This document shows, in pieces, positions 1 to 8,602 of a stretch of DNA of 64,000 nucleotides (positions are counted from its first letter, which is position 1; every line of letters starts with the position of its first letter). The notes beneath the pieces were generated by a model. That model searched no databases. It had not been told where the DNA came from and saw only the letters and a program-made list of their open reading frames with translations. Source of the DNA: Thalassia testudinum (taxonomy: Eukaryota > Streptophyta > Magnoliopsida > Alismatales > Hydrocharitaceae). The position numbers and the translations under genes are program-made. The stretch is from contig JAZHRO010000073.1 of NCBI GenBank assembly GCA_037157565.1, positions 97,194,001 through 97,258,000 of the forward strand. The letters run 5' to 3'.

Positions 1-1252
1 GCCAGCAAGAGGATTTGGAGGGCAGATCTTTAGCGACAGCTGCATTGACATTTATGGACATCAGTAATGACACAGATGCGAATTTTTTCTTCCTCCTTTG
101 CTATAAAAAGATCTACCCACCACCATTCCAAATCGTCTCTTCCCTTCTTCCTCTCACCAGCTCCAAGGCTCTAGAGAGAGCTTGTCCCAAGCCCGGGATG
201 CTCCTATAGAGTAGAAAATCAAATAGTTTTCCCTCCCCTCATCCCCATTCGTGGAGCATCCTGTAACCATCCTCTCACTGCCCTTCGGGAAGAAGATCCT
301 CGCTGCAACGCCGCTTTGCCCCATCCTTCATCCTTTGCCTCTATCCTCATTTATCCCGCTCCTCACCACCTTCCTCCAGGCGATGTCAAAGCAAGTCATC
401 CTCCGAGCAACCATCGAGGGTGATTTCTCTCACCTATTCTATCTTTTTACGCTTTCGTAGTGTAGTTTTCCTACTTTCGTAGTGTAATAAATAGTTCTTG
501 ATAAATAGATGATTGTTTCTCTCTCTCTCCCTCTTCCTCTTATTTTTGCAAGTCGATAAAGTTTTCATCAAATGAATCTCTTGCTTGCTAAAAATACCAA
601 AAAATTAGAAAATATAAAAACAACCAAAAACAAAAAAAAGTGAAGCGTGTGATGTAAATACATTTACACTACTTAAAATGTCTATTTATGCATGTTCTTA
701 AGCATAGGATTGCATTTCATAATATAAATATTGCATAACATGCATCATCTTGCATTTAGAGTAGTTTGAATAAAATGGAGGTTAATTGTCTCCTTTTATG
801 TGCTTGGACAGGGCAAACATTTAATCGGGGCCTCGGATCAAAGATCCAACCGTATGGATGTGATCAGGGCGACGATTGGAGTTCAACGACTCCAAGATCG
901 CCCTAATCAGGCATCCGTAGCATCAGATAGAGACCGGGGAACCCTAGAAGATCAAGGGCCAGGATGGTGTAAATCCGCACTTCAGATGTAAAATCCGATC
1001 ACACGGATGAATTCGGATCGACGATCGCAGCCCAACGACACAAAAATCGAGTCAATCCGACATCCGTGGCACCATCTACAACTTCCAGAAGATGGATGGC
1101 CAAGATGGCGCCACGTGGCGCCATCTCAGCCGCCCAATCGGCCACATGCGTCTAGTGAAGACCGCACACCGTCTCCTCTCCGCCGTTGGATCTCGATCCA
1201 ACGGCTGCGGTCGCTTGCGCTTAAAAACGTCCGCGCGACCATTTCGCCCGCG

Positions 1253-1304
1253 TAGCGCAGCGGCGACGCAGCTGCGGGCGAAGCGGAGGTCGCGGGTTCG
1301 AGCC
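1253..1304 (+). promoter_or_regulatory. tRNA-like box A / box B pair inside A1 LTR U3
   Basis: TAGCGCAGCGG (1253-1263) resembles a Pol III box A, and GGTTCGAGCC (1295-1304) matches the box B consensus. Between them is the tRNA-like variable stretch AGGTC. The T-arm can pair (CGCGG/CCGCG), but one base out of the normal register, and there is no acceptor stem, so this is not a tRNA gene. The 3' LTR repeats it at 7288-7339. Related copies are in A2 (18819-18870 and near 12850-12903) and, on the minus strand, at 24540-24591. Confidence 0.5.
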
Positions 1305-1668
1305 GCGGTGAGGGGGTGGAAGGCGCGGGCGAGTGGGCGCGCACGAGCGTCAGATGAAGATCCAACGGCTGCGCGCGCTCAATCAGGACGACGCGCGATT
1401 GCACGCCGGGCGTAACGCGCGATCGCACGCGGGCGGGCACGCTACGCAGCGGGCGCGGACGCGATCTAAGCGGTCCGATCTCGCGATCGGACGGCTGAAA
1501 ATCAAGCGACGTGCGTAGGCGTTACGCGCGGGCAGCCGAGCGGGCGCGCGTGGGCGCGGCGGCTACGCCCACGTTGAGGGCTTTAGCGACGGTTTTATCC
1601 GTCACTAAAGACCCCTTATTTATTATTTTGAAGATGTAATGTCCATTTTTGCCCCCACTCCTTGCAAC

Positions 1669-1676
1669 TATAAAAG
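1669..1676 (+). promoter_or_regulatory. TATA box of A1 5' LTR
   Basis: TATAAAAG is followed by 'gagaccccctcc' and a pyrimidine-rich tract, as expected of a Pol II LTR promoter. The same box recurs at the equivalent place in the 3' LTR (7704-7711), A2 (13271-13278, 19210-19217), A-s2 (9087-9094) and A-s4 (minus, 28047-28054). The conserved inverted repeat around TTTAGCGACGG lies about 60-90 bp upstream. Confidence 0.75.
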
Positions 1677-2414
1677 GAGACCCCCTCCATACGAAATTTT
1701 CATCCCTTCCTTCTCCTCTCTACCTCTCCAAAGCTCAAGAGAAGCTTGTCCCACACCCGGGATGCTTCTCGCGAGATAAAGTCCAAATTTTCGTCCCCCT
1801 TCGGAAGTGGATCCCGCGACGACGACGGCGTGCTGCTTCGTTCCCGTTCTTCTGCTTCGTCCTCCTTCGTCCTGCTTCGTTCTCCTTCGTCCAGGCGTCG
1901 TCCCGTCCGGCTCATCCTCCAAGCGACCGTCGAGGAGGATTCTCTCTCCCTATTCTTTTTACTGCTTTCTAGTATAGATTTACTGCTTTCTAGAGTAATC
2001 TATTCGTCCTCCGAGCGATCGTCGAGGAGGACATTTCTCCCTCCATTCTTTTAATACTTTCTAGAGTAATTGTTTTTTTCTAGTTGTAAGGAACGAACAC
2101 TTTTATGATAAATTCCTTGTCTATTCTACATCTCATTTTGATTTCCATGTATAGTATTCTTTCTCTCTCTTACTCCCTCTCTCTCTTTTATTTGTTGTAG
2201 ATACTTAGATAGTTTAAATTGAATTTCTTCGTGACAAAATAAAAAGAAACGCGAAGTTTTTAAATCAAACGTTCGCCTCCCTGTGTTCGACCCGGAATTT
2301 TAATTTCGGTATAAATTTTATTTGTTGAACACGAATCCTTCGCTTTCGAACTACAACGACAGGTTTTCCAAAACCAAACACGTTAGCGTAGCTTCGTAAA
2401 CACGTTCAACATTT

Positions 2415-2432
2415 TGGCGCCGTTGCCAGGGA
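2415..2432 (+). other. A1 primer-binding site (tRNA-Asp type)
   Basis: TGGCGCCGTTGCCAGGGA begins three bases after the LTR end. It matches the complement of the 3' end of plant tRNA-Asp (GTC) at 17 of 18 positions. Confidence 0.85.
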
Positions 2433-2573
2433 GGCAACTATCTTTGATTTCTCTTCACGTTTTGTAACTTACAAATCATTTACCTCACTTTTCTCCTTTC
2501 TTATTGTAATTGCAGGTACTCTTTTGAGGCAAGCAAAAGCGGTAGATTGGAGTAAAGTGCTGTGAAAGGTTTT

Positions 2574-3609
2574 GTAAGTTATCACCCATTCTTTCTCCCT
2601 CCATAGATTTCATTCGCCACATTGAATCCAAATTCTAATTAACCTAGGTGTTTGCATAAATCCTAGGAATAGTTTGGTTGTTTGGATTCTCACTCATTCC
2701 ACCTTCATTTATATAAAAAAAAAGTAAAAAGATAATTTTGTGGGGTAATTTTCAACAAATACACAATGTACACCCACATTTAAAGGCACTTAACCGAATT
2801 GATTTGTTTCTACTCAACTGGGTTCTGATCTGTGGGACCAGTACACATAAAGCAACACATAAAAGAGTAGAAATCATTCTAAGTTAACCATCTTTGTGTG
2901 CCTAACTTAGTGGTGCATTTGAGGCCAATTGTTTGAGTTGATTGGGCCGCACCACTTCAAATAAAATCAACTCATCAAGTAGCTGCCAATTAGGTTCAAC
3001 TCTTAGGGATCTACCAAGCACTCCACATTCTTTTTAAACTTTAAAGGAAAATATCTTCACCTGTGCTTGCAAAACCTGGTGTGCCAATGAAACTTGATTG
3101 AAAACACCTAAAGTTGAATCCTAAAAGCTACTAAGCAAGATTTGAACCTTAAAATTCACCACATCAAAAATAATCTTGCTTGAAAACCACTGGTTGTGCA
3201 CGCACACACAAAGTAATCAATCATTAAGGGCACAACCCATTTAAAGGGCCCATCACATTCCAAAGCACATTCAAACCTAGCCCTAAATAAAATAGAGTAG
3301 ACGTTGGCCTTAAGGATTGGACTCGCTCTTCAGAACTCAGAACGAGATTATTTTCGATTAGTCTGTTTCTACTGTTCAATATGATGTCTAGCTAGGGGAG
3401 CAGAGTCAAACGATCGCGGCTGGGGGGTACACTAGGAACCGGAGGCGCAAGCTGAAGGAAGAACCTTCTCCCCAGTCCCTCCTTCTAACTGGTTGGATTG
3501 AACAGACAGAAGTAGATCAAATCGTTCCTTTATCTCAAGACGGGTTTTGGGAGTCTGTAGGTCTGTAGGCTAACCCATTTAAGGACAGGTTTGATTGTTT
3601 GTATTGCAG
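2574..3609 (+). other. Possible leader intron in A1
   Basis: A consensus donor GTAAGT (2574-2579) lies 140 bases past the primer-binding site. A good acceptor, 'tttgtattgcag' ending at 3609, lies just before the reading frame. A2 keeps both: donor at 14088 and acceptor AG at 15123-15124. The interval is about 1,036 bases in each. Splicing would bring the cap to within about 26 bases of the ATG at 3635. This is inferred from sites only. The stretch contains no coding frame of its own but does contain the conserved leader motif. Confidence 0.4.
3391..3480 (+). promoter_or_regulatory. Conserved leader motif (packaging-signal candidate), A1
   Basis: The core 'tcaaacgatcgcggct' is followed by 'ggaaccggaggcgcaagc' and a perfect hairpin, GAAGG (3454-3458) / CCTTC (3464-3468). 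The same order of blocks is present in A2 (14905-15000), B2 (51735-51830) and autonomous B1 (62594-62675, minus). These elements have unrelated coding regions, so a cis-acting RNA role such as packaging or dimerisation is plausible, but that is inference. Confidence 0.55.
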
Positions 3610-3634
3610 GGCACCTTTCTTCCTCCCGTGTCTC

Positions 3635-5437
3635 ATGAATCCTTCCACATATTTCACGCATTCCCGCTCTTTCCCTCCTGTTGTAAATTATCCTCAACAT
3701 GACAATTATCCCAACTCGTATTGTAATCGACCATCAGTTAGTTGGGATAATTCGGATTGGGGATACAATTCCAGACCTCCGTGTTTAGGGTCTAACCCTG
3801 AACAGTTTGATTCTGATTTCTATTCTTCTCAGAGCTACATCGATTATAGATCGTCCTCCTTTCATGAACAACCTAATACGATCTACAATCAAGAAGGATA
3901 CACTGATCCTTACCCATCCTCTGATTTCACTGCCTTTAGGTCATCACCATCCTTTGAACATTCTGAAATGACCTATTTTCAGGAAGGGTATAACGAATCT
4001 CAATTCGTTAATTCCTCTGCTTTGATGTCAAACCCGCCCAATCCTGAACCAACTCATTTGGTTCAGGTTAATCAGGTTCAAGATAAGGTTCTGGCTAACT
4101 TGAGAAATATCATACAATCTTTAGAAGTTCAGCCAATACCTTGCATTGAGAGATTGGAGCCCCTGATTGAAATGATTGATGATTTAAACAAGTCTTTGTT
4201 GGATTGGCTCCAGGATGTTAATGATAAGAACCCGGGTGAGTTTCTACTCGGGAAATTAGCAAAATTGAGGATGAGATTCGTGGTTGCTTTGATTCAATCT
4301 TGGGATGATTCCCAGGATGAACCCTCTTCAGGAAAGCCAATGACAGAACCCGCTCAGGCACCTGTTGGGGGGAACATGTGTTACGAGGCTGACCAGATTG
4401 AATTAAAGCAACCAATTAAGGATGATCTGATTTCTTCACCTGAGATCCCTGAGCCGGGTTACGAGAAAACATATGTCTCCTGGGAACACAAAGTGACAAC
4501 TGATTTTGGGACATACATTGATACGGATCCTGATTTCTTTGATGGTGAAGATTCAAGTTGCGAAGTCTCACACGAGTTTTCAGATCATGATTTTTGTGAG
4601 ACGATTGGGCCTGAGGAATCTGATAGATCATTTGATAGCCCAATAACTGAGGAAACTGATCTTATTAGGGCACACGATACAGATCCAGAATCGCATTTTC
4701 TGGAGGAATCAATTCAATGCCCTGATTATCAGTTACACCCTGTTGAGCTTATTGATGATTCTAATTCTGATATAATTAGACCCAAGTCAATTTTGATTCT
4801 GCCACATCATTTAGACTTGGAGATTCCAGATGGGGTGATGAATATACAAGATGTCCTGGAATTTGATACACTTAATGAGGAGGATAGGAGCGGGGAAGTT
4901 CTAATTTGGGAAGTTAATTTTGGAGGAAATGGAAGATTGAGTCGAAGGGTTCCTTTTAAGCTGAAACCATCAAATCAGAACCCTTACGACATTTGTTTCG
5001 AGGATGTCAAACTCAAGCACACATTTAACGATTATCCTTTTGAGCTTCAATTCTCTGTAACCCGACATTTTGGCCTTGGGTTGCATCCTCACAAATCGCA
5101 GGCCCGACCCCGCTTGCATTCTGATTTTAGGTTTTGGGTAATTTTTATCCAGAACCTAAGATATTCTCGATTATGGGGGATGGGTCTACACCACAATCTG
5201 GTCCACATTTGTGGACCTCTGTTGACAGGTCGGAGGATTCTTCTGTTTATTCTAATTTTGACCTGCACTTCTGAATTCTTCATTTCTTTTCTTTGTATAG
5301 TGTGCCTAGCTGAAGGCACTAAACTCAGCACATATACAGTTCTTTTTCATTTTCATCTCGGAGCGGACCCGATATCCACGCAATTCAGGTGCTTTCTACG
5401 CTTTTCCACTCTGTTTTATGTCTTTTTAATACAATGA
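3635..5437 (+). CDS. A1 single reading frame, function unknown
   Basis: This is an open frame of 600 codons from ATG 3635 (start MNPSTYF) to TGA 5437. The in-frame sequence opens further upstream, but the first ATG is at 3635. The N-terminal quarter is rich in Tyr, Ser, Pro and Asn. A helical, coiled-coil-like stretch follows (VNQVQDKVLANLRNIIQSLE), then a long acidic part, then a conserved block near PFKLKPSNQNPYDIC and LGLHPHK. I find no zinc knuckle, protease or polymerase motif. The A2 copy has a stop right after LGLHPHK, so the last 100 codons may not belong to the protein. It could be a Gag-like structural protein or an RNA-binding factor. I do not recognise the family. Confidence 0.6.
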   Translation: MNPSTYFTHSRSFPPVVNYPQHDNYPNSYCNRPSVSWDNSDWGYNSRPPCLGSNPEQFDSDFYSSQSYIDYRSSSFHEQPNTIYNQEGYTDPYPSSDFTAFRSSPSFEHSEMTYFQEGYNESQFVNSSALMSNPPNPEPTHLVQVNQVQDKVLANLRNIIQSLEVQPIPCIERLEPLIEMIDDLNKSLLDWLQDVNDKNPGEFLLGKLAKLRMRFVVALIQSWDDSQDEPSSGKPMTEPAQAPVGGNMCYEADQIELKQPIKDDLISSPEIPEPGYEKTYVSWEHKVTTDFGTYIDTDPDFFDGEDSSCEVSHEFSDHDFCETIGPEESDRSFDSPITEETDLIRAHDTDPESHFLEESIQCPDYQLHPVELIDDSNSDIIRPKSILILPHHLDLEIPDGVMNIQDVLEFDTLNEEDRSGEVLIWEVNFGGNGRLSRRVPFKLKPSNQNPYDICFEDVKLKHTFNDYPFELQFSVTRHFGLGLHPHKSQARPRLHSDFRFWVIFIQNLRYSRLWGMGLHHNLVHICGPLLTGRRILLFILILTCTSEFFISFLCIVCLAEGTKLSTYTVLFHFHLGADPISTQFRCFLRFSTLFYVFLIQ

Positions 5438-5467
5438 GGACATTGCATTAGATAGGCATGGGGGGGT
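5432..5467 (+). promoter_or_regulatory. A1 internal polypurine module
   Basis: Hairpin CAATG-AGGA-CATTG (5432-5445) is followed by 'gcatggggggg' (5457-5467), at the end of the reading frame and 1.2 kb before the 3' LTR. It has the same layout as the tract at the 3' LTR and recurs in every family here. Confidence 0.6.
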
Positions 5468-5860
5468 GGATATTTATCTTTGAATTCATTCGTCAGCTCC
5501 GTAGATTTGTTTTATTTTATAAAAAAAAAAAAATCAAAATTAGGAAAGAGAATTTGGGTTTAAGAAAATTTTCGATCTTAAGAAATACTATATTATGTTC
5601 TGAACACAAAGACCCTTCAGGTCTTTGGACTTAATCAGCCCGTGTATCCACTAAAATGTGGATTTGTTTTTCGAGTTCTCGCCAACTTGAATTTTATTTT
5701 AATTGGAGTAAATAAGTTTGGGTGATAAGTACACGACTTATCAACCCACCCTCTGATGTGAGGGAATTTTGAGTCTTAAGCATCTACACACTTTCTTTGC
5801 ACTAACTCGATATTTGGCGATTTTAATGGAAATTGGGTAGCTAATGAACCTTCTAGGGTG

Positions 5861-6114
5861 ATATGGCTGGCAAGTTATCGTGGGTAACAGCCCATAGGTA
5901 GGTTGTCCAGAGCCCAGTCACTGACCTTTCTCTTTTTGCTGCCTTTAGGTAAATCTTAGACCAGGGAAGCCACCTACTTAAAAAAAAAAAAAAAAAAAAA
6001 AACAATCATAAAGGAGAAAAGAACAAAAAGAAATAAGCCACACTTCGCCGCACGAGTTTGGCTGGAAAGTTGTCGGTGGTAACAGCTCATCGACCGGTTG
6101 TCCAGAACCCAGCT
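5861..6114 (+). repeat. Duplicated block between the two polypurine tracts of A1
   Basis: Two imperfect copies of a block of about 58 bases lie at 5861-5920 and 6055-6114. Each starts with 'ggctggcaagtt' or a variant, then 'ggtaacagc', and ends with 'ggttgtccagarcccag'. An A-rich tract (5981-6002) lies between them. A2 keeps the same pair at 17377-17434 and 17597-17655. The rest of 5468-6649 is A-rich and noncoding. Confidence 0.6.
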
Positions 6115-6649
6115 CAGAAAATGCACTAAAAATTCCCAAAACACTTAGGAAGAAGTGGAGAAGTAGAATAAACTGGGGAGATATACACTGGATTCACCCT
6201 TGTGTTGACCCGTTAAAAAATAAAAGTAGGGAGAAAGCTACCGGTTGTAAAGATACACCTTTAGGCAGAATTCTTTTTGAGGTCACCTAGAGGCGTAGAA
6301 ATCCGAAGTCCGTTCTAATTGCCGGTCAACGAGTCTATCACAATCACAATAAGATGCTTAAAACTTAGGGTTCTCATCAAATCTTGGGTGAGTTGAATGG
6401 CCGTAGAAAGCCACTCTTAAACCCTAAAATTTGAAAATCCAAAAAAACAAAAATTAGAAAAGAGTAAAAAGAGAAAAAGAAATTTTTCTTTGAATAAGGC
6501 GAGGCTTGAGGCGGTCTGCATTTTGGTTGATACCCGAGCACTGTTGTGTCTTTGAAAGTTCAGTTCTTAAGTAGACAATTTCTTAATGATTGAAAATAAC
6601 TCAGGTCCAAATAATCTAACCTAATTCTTTTATAAATAGCATATAGTTT

Positions 6650-6684
6650 TTGCTAGGGACTAGCAAAAGATAGGTATGGGGGTA
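6650..6684 (+). promoter_or_regulatory. A1 3' polypurine tract with upstream hairpin
   Basis: A perfect hairpin TTGCTAG-GGA-CTAGCAA (6650-6666) is followed by 'aaagataggtatggggg' directly before the 3' LTR. This is where plus-strand DNA synthesis would be primed. Confidence 0.8.
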
Positions 6685-8447
6685 TGATGTAAATACATTT
6701 ACACTACTTAAAATGTCTATTTATGCTTGTTCTTAAGCATAGGATTGCATTTCATAATATAAATATTGCATAACATGCATCATCTTGCATTTAGAGTAGT
6801 TTGAATAAAATGGAGGTTAATTGTCTCCTTTTACGTGCCTGGACAGGGCAAACATTTAATCGGGGCCTCGGATCAAAGATCCAACCGTATGGATGTGATC
6901 AGGGCGACGATTGGAGTTCAACGACTCCAAGATCGCCCTAATCAGGCATCCGTAGCATCAGATAGAGACCGGGGAACCCTAGAAGATCAAGGGCCAGGAT
7001 GGTGTAAATCCGCACTTCAGATGGAAAATCCGATCACACGGATGAATTCGGATCGACGATCGCAGCCCAACGACACAAAAATCGAGTCAATCCGACATCC
7101 GTGGCACCATCTACAACTTCCAGAAGATGGACGGCCAAGATGGCGGCACGTGGCGCCATCTCAGCCGCCCAATCGGCCGCATGCGTCTAGTGAAGACCGC
7201 GCACCGTCTCCTCTCCGCCGTTGGATCTCGATCCAACGGCTGCGGTCGCTCGCGCTTAAAAACGTCCGCGCGACCATTTCGCCTGCGTAGCGCAGCGGCG
7301 ACGCAGCTGCGGGCGAAGCGGAGGTCGCGGGTTCGAGCCGTGGTGAGGGGGTGGAAGGCGCGGGCGAGTGGGCGCGCACGAGCGTCAGATGAAGATCCAA
7401 TGGCTGCGCGGGCTCAATCAGGACGACGCGCGATTGCACGCCGGGCGTAACGCGCGATCGCACGCGGGCGGGCGCGCTACGCAGCGGGCGCGGACTCGAT
7501 CTAAGCCGTCCGATCTCGCGATCGGACGGCTGGAAATCAAGCGACGTGCGTAGGCGTTACGCGCGGGCAGCCGAGCGGGCGCGCGTGGGCGCGGCGGCTA
7601 CGCCCACGTTGAGGGCTTTAGCGACGGTTTTATCCGTCACTAAAGACCCCTTATTTATTATTTTGAAGATGTAATGTCCATTTTTGCCCCCACTCCTTGC
7701 AACTATAAAAGGAGACCCCCTCCATACGAAATTTTCATCCCTTCCTTCTCCTCTCTACCTCTCCAAAGCTCAAGAGAAGCTTGTCCCACACCCGGGATGC
7801 TTCTCGCGAGATAAAGTCCAAATTTTCGTCCCCCTTCGGAAGTGGATCCCGTGACGACGACGGCGTGCTGCTCCGTTCCCGTTCTTCTGCTTCGTCCTCC
7901 TTCGTCCTGCTTCATTCTCCTTCGTCCAGGCGTCGTCCCGTCCAGCTCGTCGTCCAAGCGACCGTCGAGGAGGATTCTCTCTCCCTATTCTTTTTACTGC
8001 TTTCTAGTATAGATTTACTGCTTTCTAGAGTAGTCTATTCGTCCTCCGAGCGATCGTCGAGGAGGACATTTCTCCCTCCATTCTTTTAATGCTTTCTAGA
8101 GTAATTGTTTTTTTCTAGTTGTAAGGAACGAACTCTTTTATGATAAATTCCTTGTCTATTCTACATCTCATTTTGATTTCCATGTATAGTATTCTTTCTC
8201 TCTCTCTTACTCCCTCTCTCTCTTTTATTTGTTGTAGATACTTAGATAGTTTAAATTGAATTTCTTCGTGACAAAATAAAAAGAAACGCGAAGTTTTTAA
8301 ATCAAACGTTCGCCTCCCTGTGTTCGACCCAGAATTTTAATTTCGGTATAAATTTTATTTGTTGAACACGAATCCTTCGCTTTCGAACTACAACGACAGG
8401 TTTTCCAAAACCAAACACGTTAGCGTAGCTTCGTAGCAAGTTCAACA
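6685..8447 (+). repeat. A1 3' LTR
   Basis: Nearly identical to 650-2411, with the TATA box at 7704-7711 and tRNA-like boxes at 7288-7339. It ends in TTCAACA and is followed by the target duplication GCGTG. It lacks a 4-base stretch near its end (TCGTAGCAAG against TCGTAAACACG in the 5' copy). Confidence 0.95.
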
Positions 8448-8602
8448 GCGTGGATTTCATAAAACCAAACGTTCGCCTCCCCATGTTCAACTCGGGACTC
8501 CCTTGGAGTTTCGGTATGAATTTTATTTAACCATGAGTTTTGCAACTACGATGACGGGTTACTTGTAACCCTCATTTCAAACTCGCAAAATGCGTGCAAG
8601 CA

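Larger units (their letters stand above)
650..2411 (+). repeat. A1 5' LTR
   Basis: The repeat is 1,762 bp and has TG/CA ends. Its U3 holds CATGCA motifs near the start, three inverted repeats (arms 866-872/898-904, 1183-1191/1196-1204 and 1581-1592/1599-1610) and a very GC-rich CpG-dense block (about 1150-1570) with tRNA-like boxes. A TATA box lies at 1669-1676, followed by a pyrimidine-rich R/U5. By eye it differs from the 3' LTR at only about one base in 50-100, mostly transitions at CpG, so the insertion is fairly recent. Confidence 0.95.
650..8447 (+). mobile_element. Element A1, complete non-autonomous LTR retrotransposon
   Basis: Two near-identical direct repeats (650-2411 and 6685-8447), both TGATGT...TTCAACA, flank a 4.3 kb interior. 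The insertion is bounded by a perfect 5-bp duplication GCGTG (645-649 and 8448-8452). In order, the interior holds a tRNA-Asp-type primer-binding site, a leader with a conserved motif, one reading frame (3635-5437), an internal polypurine module, an A-rich 3' part, and the 3' polypurine tract. No protease, reverse transcriptase or integrase is encoded, so movement must have used enzymes from another element. The host sequence is the A-s1 LTR. This is the best-preserved element in the window. Confidence 0.95.
1..8602 (+). mobile_element. Family A LTR (A-s1), left end off-window, split by element A1
   Basis: Bases 1-649 and 8448-8602 are two pieces of one LTR. The left piece has a TATA box (102-109), then the pyrimidine-rich leader and the 'gagagcttgtcccaag' stretch that also occur at 9140-9180. 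The right piece has the U5 end with 'gttcgcctcccc' and 'cgggactcccttggag', and stops at 'gtgcaagca'. The join is proven by the GCGTG duplication around A1 and by the uninterrupted equivalent at 9620-9790. No primer-binding site follows 8602, so this is probably a solo LTR inserted in A-s2. Its start and target duplication are outside the window. Confidence 0.8.

Noticed and set aside
1253..1304. A functional tRNA gene
   Set aside because: Box A and B words are present, but there is no acceptor stem, no normal anticodon arm, and the T-arm is out of register. Kept only as a tRNA-like module.
1092..1415. Overlapping Arg/Ala-rich frames on both strands in the GC-rich LTR block (also 7127-7450)
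   Set aside because: GC-rich, CpG-dense sequence with few stop codons in any frame; it lies in U3 of an LTR and has no conserved motif.
650..8447. Simple tandem segmental duplication of 1.76 kb
   Set aside because: Perfect target duplications, TG/CA ends, primer site and polypurine tract show that the repeats are LTRs.
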